Assembly (NCBI GenBank): GCA_900199595.1
Contig: FZRB01000006.1
Coordinates: 1-64,000, forward strand
Direction: 5' to 3'
DNA: 64,000 nucleotides
DNA from: Lachnospiraceae bacterium
Lineage (GTDB): Bacteria; Bacillota; Clostridia; Lachnospirales; Lachnospiraceae
Position 1 is the stretch's first letter. Every line of letters begins with the position of its first letter. Shown here one piece after another: positions 25,261-33,949 of the stretch. The translations under genes and the position numbers were made by a program. The notes beneath the pieces are model-generated. The model did no database searches. It was given only the letters and a program-made list of their open reading frames with translations, and was not told the origin of the DNA.

Positions 25261-25851
25261 TTAATTCAAATGAGGTGAAATTCCGGTGCTGCTCAAGATC
25301 TCGTCACGCAGATCACCAGATACTTCAATGCTGCTTGGAACTGCTATGAAAATATTTGCAGAAATAGCCTTAAGCTCACCGCCTATACCATAGCATGCGC
25401 CACCTATAAAATCTATGATTCTCTGTGCAGGTTCAAGCTGAAGTCCTTCCATATTGATAACTATTGCTCTTCCCCTTTTAAGAAAATCAGTAACAGTCTG
25501 GGCATCATCAAATTCCTGCGGTTTTATAACATAAACTTCGTTTGATGCAGCCTGCTGTCTTGAAGGCTTTCTGCTTGCACCACCATCAAACGAAACCAGC
25601 TTATCAGTAGCTGTAGATGTAGCTACAGTTCTTCTTGGCTCACGTGCAGGCGGAGCAAATGTCTGCTTCTGAGCAGGCTTTGAAGTACGTGCTTCCGGTT
25701 TAGCAGGAGGCTGTTTCTTTCTTCTGTAGCTGTCTTCAAAATCATCATCATCGTCATCTTCGAAGACATAATCATCATCTTCTTCGTAATCGTCATCGTC
25801 ATCATCGACTAACCTGAAATGATCCAAAAAACTTTTTCTACCACTAGCCAT
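25261..25851 (-). CDS. sepF: cell division protein SepF
   Basis: A 196-residue FtsZ-ring-associated protein. The C-terminal SepF domain (about residues 105-190) shows VYVIKPQEFDDAQTVTDFL, GRAIVINMEGL and AQRIIDFIGGACYG, forming the dimer that bundles FtsZ. The N-terminus starts with an amphipathic stretch (KSFLDHFRLV) and continues into a very acidic linker of Asp/Glu runs, then a Pro/Lys/Arg-rich stretch. AGGA lies 5 bp before the ATG at 25851, and an upstream TTG at 25869 was not chosen. It is 21 bp downstream of yggS. Confidence 0.92.
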   Translation of the reverse strand: MASGRKSFLDHFRLVDDDDDDYEEDDDYVFEDDDDDDFEDSYRRKKQPPAKPEARTSKPAQKQTFAPPAREPRRTVATSTATDKLVSFDGGASRKPSRQQAASNEVYVIKPQEFDDAQTVTDFLKRGRAIVINMEGLQLEPAQRIIDFIGGACYGIGGELKAISANIFIAVPSSIEVSGDLRDEILSSTGISPHLN

Positions 25852-25872
25852 AAAAATCCTATTCTCCAATCA

Positions 25873-26568
25873 CTATATATTGTAATTTCTTTCTCCAAAT
25901 ATGGCAGTACCGACTCTTACCATAGTAGCGCCTTCTTCCACTGCTACTATATAGTCATTAGTCATACCCATAGAGAGAACGTTCATATCAACATTATCTA
26001 TGTTTTCAGATATTATGTCAAGTAGTAATTGCTTCATTCCCCTAAAGACCGGTCTGTTTTCCTCAGGGTCATCCACAAAAGGAGCGATTGTCATAAGACC
26101 TTTTATCTTTATATGAGGGAATTTTTCAGCAACCTCTTTAATAAAAGGAATCGCAGTTTCCCTGGTAATACCGAACTTTGAATCCTCCTCTGCAAAATTA
26201 ACCTCGATAAGTACCTCTGCTACTTTGTCATTCTTTTCAGCTTCCTTTTCAATAGCCTCAGCAAGCTTTATAGAATCAAGCGAATGGATCAGAACAGCCC
26301 TGTTTATAACATATTTCACCTTATTGGTCTGCAGATGGCCTATCTGATGAAAATGTACCGGAGCGGATATATTATCAAACTTATCTCTCAGCTCCTGAGG
26401 TTTATTCTCACCGAATTCCATAACACCGGCAGCCCTCAGCTCCTCGATATCACTCAGAGGCTTTGTCTTACTTACAGCAATAAGAGTGATATCCTCAGGC
26501 TTACGACCTGCTCTTACAGCTGCTTCATCAATATTCTTCCTGACTTCATTATAATTATCAATTAGCAT
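25873..26568 (-). CDS. yggS: YggS-family pyridoxal phosphate homeostasis protein
   Basis: A 231-residue alanine-racemase-fold PLP-binding protein involved in vitamin B6 homeostasis. The PLP lysine is in LIAVSKTKP. HFIGxLQTNK appears as HQIGHLQTNKVKYV, and the C-terminal SMGMTNDYIVAVEEGATMVRVGTAIFG is typical. The ATG at 26568 has GAGGA 8 bp upstream. A GTG at 26595 would extend the protein into a palindromic repeat and is rejected. It heads the yggS-sepF-divIVA set. Confidence 0.92.
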   Translation of the reverse strand: MLIDNYNEVRKNIDEAAVRAGRKPEDITLIAVSKTKPLSDIEELRAAGVMEFGENKPQELRDKFDNISAPVHFHQIGHLQTNKVKYVINRAVLIHSLDSIKLAEAIEKEAEKNDKVAEVLIEVNFAEEDSKFGITRETAIPFIKEVAEKFPHIKIKGLMTIAPFVDDPEENRPVFRGMKQLLLDIISENIDNVDMNVLSMGMTNDYIVAVEEGATMVRVGTAIFGERNYNI

Positions 26569-26587
26569 TTTTGTATCCTCGCAATTA

Positions 26588-26626
26588 GATGACACTTTGA
26601 ATCAGGTTCAAAGTGTCACCTTTTTT
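26588..26626. repeat. GAATCAGGTTC palindrome between HlyD-like gene and yggS
   Basis: TGACACTTTGAA (26590-26601) pairs perfectly with TTCAAAGTGTCA (26607-26618). The T-run lies on the plus-strand side (TTTTTT after 26620), although both flanking genes read on the minus strand. It is therefore poorly oriented to terminate them. It is a member of the dispersed family. Confidence 0.7.
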
Positions 26627-26644
26627 ATGTAAATCTTTTGATTT

Positions 26645-28054
26645 TTAATATAGTGTCTGGTTTTCGTATACTTCGTTTGAATCAAGTACGATATTGTCGA
26701 ATTCTTTAAGATATCCGTCGTCGTTGATTATGGTAAATTCATCCTGGGATTTAATTACCTCAACCTCAGTAAAATCAGCGATTCCCGTATTAGCAAGATA
26801 AACACCGTTCATCTTCTCTCTTTCAAGTGATAATACTGGTTTCTGCTCCTTCTTCTTTCCCAGCAGAAGAATATCTGTATCAACAAAGGCATCCTTATCT
26901 ACATAGTAATAATCTTCATCGGATTTATATACTATAAGCTCAACTGTCTTCTGGCCTGCATCTGAATCAGAAGCCTTGTCATCAAATCTTAGAAGCTCTA
27001 TTTTCTTCTTTCCGGATTCCTTATCATCGATTATATCGCCCTTAGGAATCTTGAATACTTCTTTCTCAAGAAGAGCCGTATTCGGAACCTTAAGTCCTTC
27101 AAACTTATTCAGAATAATCTCTATTCTTAAAAATCTCTCGCTTACATAATCAACCATATATTTATTCAGCTGGATAACGAGAAATGTATAGTCTCCCTTT
27201 GGAACCAGAGTGAACTTGGTTCTTATCTCATTTGGAGAATTATTAATAGTAAACTTAACCTTTTCTTCATCCTGAAGCGTTTTTGCCTGTTCATTAGTTA
27301 TCTGACAGACTATATGCCAGTTTTCATCAGCAGTCATCTTATATGCAGTGGATCCGGCATCAAGTATATCACCGGTTTTCAGCGAAACCTTCTTATAGTT
27401 TGCTTCATTGAAATCCTCAACTGAAAGAGTTTCAGGTGTTTTCTTTTCATAGCCGTCAGTATAGTAGCTTACAACACCGCTTTCAGTAGCCTTAATAGTC
27501 TGGACTGTAGAGCTTACTGCAGCTCCACCTTTTTGGATTTCCTGCATCATTACCTGGGAAGAAAGATCCATAACCTTACTCTCTATCTCAGACTTGAAAT
27601 TATATATGTTAAAGAATTTCTCATCAGAATAAGCAGATTTATAATTATCTATGGAGTCTCTGATGCTTATATAATCGGCATGAGTAAACAGCTCATTACC
27701 ATTATCACTTTCACCTGCTGCTTTAATGCTGTTGATTACATTCCCCGTCTCATCAACTGTACATATAGGCGCATTTTTCTTTATCTTGTCTCCGTCACGC
27801 ACAAAATAAATGAGATATCCTGACTTGGAAGTGGTAACTTCATTTTCATTACGGAGAGCTATACCCTCGCAGGTTATATTGTTGTTGATATTGCTGGAGC
27901 TTACCTTATATGTAGTAATCGGCTCCTTTGAAACAGACTTGATAATGCTGGCAACAACATAAACCAGGATGATTCCGAATATAATAAATGCGGAATTAAG
28001 CCTGGCAGCACGACTGAGCTTTATTACATTTAAGTTTTTCTGCTTTTTACTCAT
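26645..28054 (-). CDS. HlyD-like membrane-anchored adaptor protein, function unknown
   Basis: A 469-residue protein with a basic N-terminus, one transmembrane segment (about residues 20-40, SAFIIFGIILVYVVASII) and a large extracellular part. GIALRNENEVTTSKSGYLIYFVRDGDKIKKNAPIC resembles the split biotinyl-lipoyl/barrel-sandwich half of HlyD and RND adaptors, and a second beta-rich half follows at about 205-330. No transporter gene is adjacent, which is unlike a classic efflux adaptor. Its position between a D,D-carboxypeptidase and the yggS-sepF-divIVA cluster suggests a cell-envelope or division role. That is inference. AAAGGA lies 6 bp before the ATG. Confidence 0.7.
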   Translation of the reverse strand: MSKKQKNLNVIKLSRAARLNSAFIIFGIILVYVVASIIKSVSKEPITTYKVSSSNINNNITCEGIALRNENEVTTSKSGYLIYFVRDGDKIKKNAPICTVDETGNVINSIKAAGESDNGNELFTHADYISIRDSIDNYKSAYSDEKFFNIYNFKSEIESKVMDLSSQVMMQEIQKGGAAVSSTVQTIKATESGVVSYYTDGYEKKTPETLSVEDFNEANYKKVSLKTGDILDAGSTAYKMTADENWHIVCQITNEQAKTLQDEEKVKFTINNSPNEIRTKFTLVPKGDYTFLVIQLNKYMVDYVSERFLRIEIILNKFEGLKVPNTALLEKEVFKIPKGDIIDDKESGKKKIELLRFDDKASDSDAGQKTVELIVYKSDEDYYYVDKDAFVDTDILLLGKKKEQKPVLSLEREKMNGVYLANTGIADFTEVEVIKSQDEFTIINDDGYLKEFDNIVLDSNEVYENQTLY

Positions 28055-28076
28055 TTCAAATCCTTTTTTACAATTT

Positions 28077-29066
28077 TTATCTGGTCAGATTAAACATTAT
28101 GCCTATTTTATCATACAGATCATCCTGCGAATCTCCGTCAGCCACAAATATGGAATAAGACTTTTCGTCTATCTCAACATTCATAGTCAGGATATTACCG
28201 GCAAGATCCGTGGTACCTGTCTTCCACTCGTGAAGCTTTATATTTGAAGGAAGCTTATAGTTTCCTGAAAGAAACTGATTTGTAGGAGATATATCATCCT
28301 CACGGGGATTGCCGTAATCGTCGATATAAGTATAGGTAAATGTATCGTAGGAATCTATCTCTTTAAGCATGTCATATTTTTTAGCTTCATTCAGGATAAG
28401 ATACATATCATATGCTGTTATATAATGATCATCATCATGAAGACCATGGGCATTTGCAAAATGACTGTTTGTTGCACCTATCTCACGGGCTTTCTCATTC
28501 ATTCTGTCACAGAAGGCACTCTCACTGCCGCTTATGTACTCGGCTAAAATAACAGCATAGTCATTATAGGATCTCATCATAAGACCATATAAAAGATTGC
28601 GTACACTGATTTTGGCACCTGCCCTGAGGTCACTTATAAGAGCGCCGGACTCAGTGATATTTGTATCATATTCAAGTGTCACCTCATCATCAAGACTGAT
28701 TTCTCCATTATTTAGAGCATCACATACAACTATTCCTGTCATAAGCTTTGTGGTACTTGCAGGATAGATACGTTTAAGTGCATTATGCGATACAACCATC
28801 TCTCTTGTTTCATTGTTAACAAGGATAGCCGCATAACAATCATCCTTAAACTGATTTGCATTTATCTCTTCATCAGTAGCAACTGCCACTCTTGACTGAA
28901 AACCAAGTCCTTCAGGACCTGGATAATTTTCTTTTGAAATATTCAGTTCATTAATAATATCCTCCGAATAAGCATCCTTAAAGCTTGTATTCTTTTTAAC
29001 AACAAACCAGATGCTGGCTGCTGAAAGAAGAATAAGGAGGATATAATAGATAACGGCCCTGCCCAT
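28077..29066 (-). CDS. D-alanyl-D-alanine carboxypeptidase (serine, DacA/S11 family)
   Basis: A 329-residue low-molecular-weight penicillin-binding protein that trims the terminal D-alanine of peptidoglycan stem peptides. An N-terminal signal anchor (residues 4-22) is followed by the catalytic motifs STTK (Ser104-Lys107), SYN (Ser166-Asn168) and KTG (Lys282-Gly284). The spacing fits the S11 family. It lacks the C-terminal PBP5-like domain and amphipathic anchor of DacA. It lies downstream of the rodA/MGS-like pair in the same direction. Confidence 0.9.
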   Translation of the reverse strand: MGRAVIYYILLILLSAASIWFVVKKNTSFKDAYSEDIINELNISKENYPGPEGLGFQSRVAVATDEEINANQFKDDCYAAILVNNETREMVVSHNALKRIYPASTTKLMTGIVVCDALNNGEISLDDEVTLEYDTNITESGALISDLRAGAKISVRNLLYGLMMRSYNDYAVILAEYISGSESAFCDRMNEKAREIGATNSHFANAHGLHDDDHYITAYDMYLILNEAKKYDMLKEIDSYDTFTYTYIDDYGNPREDDISPTNQFLSGNYKLPSNIKLHEWKTGTTDLAGNILTMNVEIDEKSYSIFVADGDSQDDLYDKIGIMFNLTR

Positions 29067-29083
29067 GTATTTTTATTCCTTTA

Positions 29084-29482
29084 TCAGTGTTTATATAGTA
29101 CTCTCCAGTCCAGATCTCCGCGCTCGAGAGCTTTGATAAGAAGCTCAGCTGTCGCAAGATTTGAAGCCAGAGGTATATTATATGTATCGCACAATGTCGA
29201 TATATTATGAAAATCGTTGTTATGAGGCTGGCTGGCTATATTCTCACGAAGGAAAATAACCATATCCATCTGGTTGCTCTCTATCTGAGTAGCTATCTGC
29301 TCAACTCCACCCAGATGTCCGGCAAGAAACTTATGAACCGGAACTCCGGAAGCATCCTCAACCAGTCTTCCTGTTGTTTCAGTAGCAAATATATCATGCT
29401 TACTGAGTATTCCCCTATATGCTATGCAGAAGTTCTGCATCAGCTTCTTTTTGGGATCGTGTGCAATCAAAACAATATTCAT
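29084..29482 (-). CDS. methylglyoxal-synthase-like protein with altered active site
   Basis: A 132-residue protein of the MGS fold, close in length and order to B. subtilis MgsA (IALIAHD becomes IVLIAHD, residues 3-9, and NLATAELLI is kept). Key catalytic positions differ. The usual GGDQQ is GGVEQ here (Val60 where the catalytic Asp of E. coli Asp71 sits), the usual DPL is RENI (residues 79-82), and TGTTG is TETTG. His8, Asp9, His87 and Asp90 remain. Canonical synthesis of methylglyoxal from dihydroxyacetone phosphate is therefore doubtful. It lies between rodA and the carboxypeptidase gene, an envelope context rather than a glycolytic one. The comparison is from memory of family sequences, not an alignment. 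Confidence 0.8.
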   Translation of the reverse strand: MNIVLIAHDPKKKLMQNFCIAYRGILSKHDIFATETTGRLVEDASGVPVHKFLAGHLGGVEQIATQIESNQMDMVIFLRENIASQPHNNDFHNISTLCDTYNIPLASNLATAELLIKALERGDLDWRVLYKH

Positions 29483-29483
29483 A

Positions 29484-30596
29484 TTAATACCTTCTCCGTT
29501 GTAAACTAATATTTAATACAAGTCCTATTCCGATAGCCGAGCTCAGAAGTGAACTTAGTCCGTAGCTGATAAATGGAAGCGGAATTCCGGTGTTCGGAAG
29601 GAGCATTGTAGCAACCCCAATATTAATAAATGACTGATAACCGATAAGACATGCGACGCCGATAGCGATCAGCATACCCGTATCATCTCTGGCCTTCCTT
29701 CCGGCCCTTATACATTGTAACACTATTAGAAGTATAATTCCAATTATTATTACACTTCCGAAAAAGCCAAAGGATTCACCCACAGCAGAAAAAATAAAGT
29801 CAGTCTGCTGCTCGGATATAAGATTCGTATCACTGGTGTTAGAACTGTCCTTTTCTAAAAGAAGACCTTTTCCCGTAAGCTGTCCTGAACCTATTGCCAT
29901 AACAGAGTTTTCCTGCTGCATGGTCTCATCATCGTATTCAGACGGATATATAAATGAAAGAATACGGGTCACCTGATGCTCATACAGAAGCTTCTGGTTA
30001 GGAGTCTGTATATACCATATAAATACCGAGAAAAGCGGAATTGCTATAAGTATAACCGTGATAATGAATTTATAACTTAATCCTGATACAAATATCATGG
30101 TGACAAGAACCATGGATAAGCAGATCAGAGTTGAAAGGTCCGGCTGTTTAAAGATCAGACCTGCAGGTATTGCGTAGAAAATCACAAATCCCACAATCCC
30201 CTTAAATGTACTCACCTGATTATTTTCCATCAGATCACTGAGATAAACAGCCATAAATATGATCATAAGTATCTTGGTCAGCTCTGAAGGCTGGAATCTG
30301 ATACCGGCTATCTCGAACCATCTCTTTGCATTGTTTACATTTGAACCCGCTACAAGAACCGCCACAAGAAGTACTGTACTTGCGATATACAGGATACCGT
30401 AAAACTTGATTATAAAATGATAATCTATCAGGGAAAGTACTATCATTATAACGACAGCAAGCCCCACTCCGACAGACTGTTTTATGGTATAGCTGTCATT
30501 TACCTTATTTATAACCAGCAGACCAACGACCATCAAAACAATGACCAGCGCGATAAGTATGAAGTTGTAATATCTTATGTTATATTTTTTTAACAT
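29484..30596 (-). CDS. rodA: rod-shape-determining SEDS glycosyltransferase RodA
   Basis: A 370-residue SEDS-family membrane protein with about ten transmembrane segments that polymerises lipid II glycan strands during elongation, working with a class B PBP. NNAKRWFEIAGIRFQPSELTKILMI is the SEDS signature, followed by FKQPDLSTLIC (with the Asp needed for polymerase activity) and the C-terminal LPNTGIPLPFISYGLSSLL. It starts 1 bp after the PBP2 stop with GGAG upstream, so the two are translationally linked and form the elongasome pair. Confidence 0.92.
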   Translation of the reverse strand: MLKKYNIRYYNFILIALVIVLMVVGLLVINKVNDSYTIKQSVGVGLAVVIMIVLSLIDYHFIIKFYGILYIASTVLLVAVLVAGSNVNNAKRWFEIAGIRFQPSELTKILMIIFMAVYLSDLMENNQVSTFKGIVGFVIFYAIPAGLIFKQPDLSTLICLSMVLVTMIFVSGLSYKFIITVILIAIPLFSVFIWYIQTPNQKLLYEHQVTRILSFIYPSEYDDETMQQENSVMAIGSGQLTGKGLLLEKDSSNTSDTNLISEQQTDFIFSAVGESFGFFGSVIIIGIILLIVLQCIRAGRKARDDTGMLIAIGVACLIGYQSFINIGVATMLLPNTGIPLPFISYGLSSLLSSAIGIGLVLNISLQRRRY

Positions 30597-30597
30597 A

Positions 30598-33450
30598 TTA
30601 ATCTCCTACTTCACCATTATCCTCGGTAAAGGTTGCATCATTAAGAGCTTCTTTATCATATAGATAAGCATATATAAATCCAGTAAGGTCCGCTGCATTT
30701 GCAGAAGAATAACCGTTAGGAATAACAGTCGTTACAGAAACCTCAGGTGCAGTATATGGCGCATATGAAATAAACAGAGCGTGAGCAGGTCTGTCCTCTC
30801 CCTCCTGAGCAGTTCCCGTTTTACCGGCAACCTGAACATTTATACTGTTAAGCAGCTTATTCTTTGAAAGGTCATCAGTTACAACCAGTCTCATACCGGT
30901 ATGTACTCTGTCCCATAAAGAATCATCTATATTTACCTGAGAAGATATGGTATGACTAGAGGAGCGGACCACATTTCCCTCATAGTCAGTTATCTTATTC
31001 ATAAGTGACAGATTGTAGCACGTACCACTGTTAGCGATAGTTGAAACATATCTTGAAAGCTGTACAGGAGCAAAAGCATGTTTACCCTGTCCGATAGCAC
31101 TCAGAACCGCATCGTTATTGGAGAAGTTAGGTTCCATCTCTTCTATCTCAACACCAGATTTACTTGTAAGTCCGAACATAGCTCCATACTTCTTCAGTCT
31201 GGAAAGACCTCTGTCGTCCTCATAGGTATGATTATTAATAGAAAGTCTGTAGCCTACCGTAAAGAAGAAATAGTTACAGGACACATCCAGTGCAGTAGGT
31301 ATATCTATTGAACCGTGTGTAACTCTGCTGTCTCGCCATGCCCAGCACATAGGCTTGGTATATACTTCCTCAAATACACCTTCGTCTGTTATATATTCAT
31401 CAAGACCAAGAACACCTTCCGAAACTCCGGCTATGGCCGTAATAGGCTTAAATGTTGAACCGGGTGCGGTCTGCATAAGTGTTGCTCTGTTATATAATGG
31501 ATTAGTACCATCCTCCAGAAGTCTGTCATAATAGTCAGGATCAACAGTATTTGTCAGATAATTATTATCATAACTTGGATAGCTGACCATAGCCCTGACC
31601 TCTCCTGTAGAGATATCAGTAACTATAACCGCACCGGAGCATGGTGTAAGACCAAGCATGGCAGGTGTTATGTCCAGATTCTCTATCTTCCTGATCATAA
31701 ACTCATATGGAGATATAGCACCTGCTACAAACTGCTCATACTCCATATCGGCTGTCTTCGTCATAACCTTCTGGTCATACAGAAGATTTACTATGTCATG
31801 AGCAGATATTTCGCCCTGACGAACCATGTTCTTGATTACACGGTTGTTAAAATCTAAATCGGTTTTAAGATATTTGATTATATATGAAATGAGCATGTCA
31901 TACATTTCATCTGAATCATAATATCTTCCGGTCTTCTCTATAGAAGTAATATCTATCGCATTTTCCTTTATAAGGAAATGTAAGAAATCCTGAAGTGATG
32001 TCTGATCTGTAATATAATCAATAAACTCTTCGGAATTATGACTGAACGCAGTTGAATCATATATTCCGTTAGTAGCAAGCATCTCACATATATATTCACA
32101 ATAATCCCTGTACTCAGAATCCAGATTCTTCAGCTCCACAGGGTTATCCGTAAGAAGCGAATCCACAGTCGACAGGGTAACACTCAGCTTATTATTGAAA
32201 TTCTCATAGGTGGATTTTTCAAGATCAGTCGCTCCATCACGATTCATCTTGGAAACCTTTATGAGATTATTAGTGAAGAACGATGAGTAAACCTCTGTTA
32301 TAGGAATCATTTTCTGGGTAGTACCATCGGGAGCATAGGCCACATTTTCTATCTTTGAAAGAAGTATGGATGCCAGTTCCTTTTCAAGCATGTCATAGCA
32401 GTATTTCTGAAGGTCACTGTCAATCGTTAGATAGACATCATTTCCTGCTATGGAAGCAGTATCCTTTGTTACCTCCAGAACCTTACCGAGATTATCTACA
32501 TAAAGAGTCTGTTCACCGTCAGTTCCGTGAAGCTCCTTTTCGTAAACTCTTTCTATACCGAGCTTGCCGACTACATCATTACTGTCGTACTTTTCCTCTC
32601 CCAGCTCATCATTCAGAGAATCTATATCATCCTGAGATGCTCGGCCAACATAGCCTATAATATGTGAAAAATACTTCGCATCATTATAGACACGGCTGGA
32701 TGTAACCTGTATATCCATACCGAGAAGATTATCCTTATTCTCCGTAATTGCAGCACGGGACTTATCGGATATATCATGAGCAACCTCAACAGGAACATAC
32801 TGCTGATAACGGTTCAGCCACAGATTATATCTGCAGCACAGTATCTTATAAGCAGTTTCCTCATCATACTCATTTCCGATTTCAAAAAGCTTCTCAAGGT
32901 ATTTTGCGCTTTCCTCAGCTGTTGCCTTCTCCTGCTTCGGGCTGAGATCATCCACAGTATCTACTGCATAAACGTCCTTCAGGAAATACCTGAGAGTCTC
33001 TCCATCGATATTGTAATAATAACGTCCGTCCTTATATCTGATATTCATGGTGGCATCTAGATCATCACCATTCTGCTTTAATATATTCAGAGTATTATTT
33101 ATTATACGATTCTTCAGCTTACTTTCAGACAGTCCCAGCTCTTCTGCCATCTGAGGAAGTGCGGTGCTGTTACCAAATGTAAGCGTATAGGATATATTAT
33201 TGTAAGCAAGCAGCTTGCCGTTAACATCATATATATTTCCACGGATAGAGCTGACGGTAAGAGTCTTCTCCGACTTAACCTCAAAGCTCTCTGTATAAAC
33301 CTGTCCCTGCTCTATCTGAATAGTAAAGAGACGGTTAATAAGCAGAATATAAAGCACGATAAGAAGCAGAGTAATTGGAAATACTCTGCTTTTTACATAA
33401 TCTGATATGATCTCTTTTAAAGAAATAAATATGTCCTTAAGCAGTCTCAT
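30598..33450 (-). CDS. mrdA: penicillin-binding protein 2 (class B transpeptidase) with large insertion
   Basis: A 950-residue class B PBP that crosslinks peptidoglycan in the elongation complex with RodA. An N-terminal membrane anchor is at about residues 24-40. The pedestal domain with the SSIRGNIYDVNGKLLAYN signature follows, then the transpeptidase motifs STFK (Ser665-Lys668), SCN (Ser724-Asn726) and KTGT (Lys877). About 240 residues (about 355-600), largely helical and charged, are inserted between DVYLTIDSDLQKY and GAVIVTDISTGEVRAMV, segments that are close together in ordinary PBP2. This makes the protein about 300 residues longer than E. coli PBP2. It overlaps mreD by 14 bp and is followed at once by rodA. 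Confidence 0.92.
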   Translation of the reverse strand: MRLLKDIFISLKEIISDYVKSRVFPITLLLIVLYILLINRLFTIQIEQGQVYTESFEVKSEKTLTVSSIRGNIYDVNGKLLAYNNISYTLTFGNSTALPQMAEELGLSESKLKNRIINNTLNILKQNGDDLDATMNIRYKDGRYYYNIDGETLRYFLKDVYAVDTVDDLSPKQEKATAEESAKYLEKLFEIGNEYDEETAYKILCCRYNLWLNRYQQYVPVEVAHDISDKSRAAITENKDNLLGMDIQVTSSRVYNDAKYFSHIIGYVGRASQDDIDSLNDELGEEKYDSNDVVGKLGIERVYEKELHGTDGEQTLYVDNLGKVLEVTKDTASIAGNDVYLTIDSDLQKYCYDMLEKELASILLSKIENVAYAPDGTTQKMIPITEVYSSFFTNNLIKVSKMNRDGATDLEKSTYENFNNKLSVTLSTVDSLLTDNPVELKNLDSEYRDYCEYICEMLATNGIYDSTAFSHNSEEFIDYITDQTSLQDFLHFLIKENAIDITSIEKTGRYYDSDEMYDMLISYIIKYLKTDLDFNNRVIKNMVRQGEISAHDIVNLLYDQKVMTKTADMEYEQFVAGAISPYEFMIRKIENLDITPAMLGLTPCSGAVIVTDISTGEVRAMVSYPSYDNNYLTNTVDPDYYDRLLEDGTNPLYNRATLMQTAPGSTFKPITAIAGVSEGVLGLDEYITDEGVFEEVYTKPMCWAWRDSRVTHGSIDIPTALDVSCNYFFFTVGYRLSINNHTYEDDRGLSRLKKYGAMFGLTSKSGVEIEEMEPNFSNNDAVLSAIGQGKHAFAPVQLSRYVSTIANSGTCYNLSLMNKITDYEGNVVRSSSHTISSQVNIDDSLWDRVHTGMRLVVTDDLSKNKLLNSINVQVAGKTGTAQEGEDRPAHALFISYAPYTAPEVSVTTVIPNGYSSANAADLTGFIYAYLYDKEALNDATFTEDNGEVGD

Positions 33451-33949
33451 TTTCTTTAACCTTCTTCTTAAGAGCTTTATTAATCAAAACATAAAGTCTG
33501 TAAATTATAATTGTAGCAATAACCGTAAAAAGAATCTGTGGAAGAAATACATTTACGATATAAAACAAAAGATTTGTTCTGTTTCTCAAAAGGAAATAAA
33601 ATACATACTGAACGAAACAGAAAATAAAATCATCTGCAATGATAATAAATACAGGCAGCATAATATCCTCCATAAGGAAATCCTTATGGAATGAACCGTT
33701 CAGATATCCGATCACAAGGAATAACAACATATAAGGTCCAAGAAGACTGCCGTAGAAAACATCGTAAAGAAAACCACAAAAAAGACCTGTAAGCATGCCC
33801 TCTCTACGTCCACGCATAATGCCGAAGGACATAGTCAGAACAAGCATCAGATTCGGAGCCATACCATTTATACTGTAGATAGACAGTATGGTACTTTGTA
33901 GCAAAAATGAAATTATGATAAGAAAAAATATGGTTATGATGCGTCGCAT
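33437..33949 (-). CDS. mreD: rod shape-determining protein MreD
   Basis: A 170-residue membrane protein with about five hydrophobic segments and the NLMLVLTMSFGIMRGRREGMLTGLFCGFLYD stretch typical of MreD (given in two parts of the family signature). It scaffolds the elongation machinery with MreC, PBP2 and RodA. It overlaps mreC by one base at its start and PBP2 by 14 bases at its end, a tightly coupled operon. Confidence 0.88.
   Translation of the reverse strand: MRRIITIFFLIIISFLLQSTILSIYSINGMAPNLMLVLTMSFGIMRGRREGMLTGLFCGFLYDVFYGSLLGPYMLLFLVIGYLNGSFHKDFLMEDIMLPVFIIIADDFIFCFVQYVFYFLLRNRTNLLFYIVNVFLPQILFTVIATIIIYRLYVLINKALKKKVKENETA

Noticed and set aside
29084-29482. Frameshift or pseudogene explanation for the altered MGS-like protein
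   Set aside because: The frame is open at normal length with a good ribosome site, and the substitutions are scattered single-residue changes.
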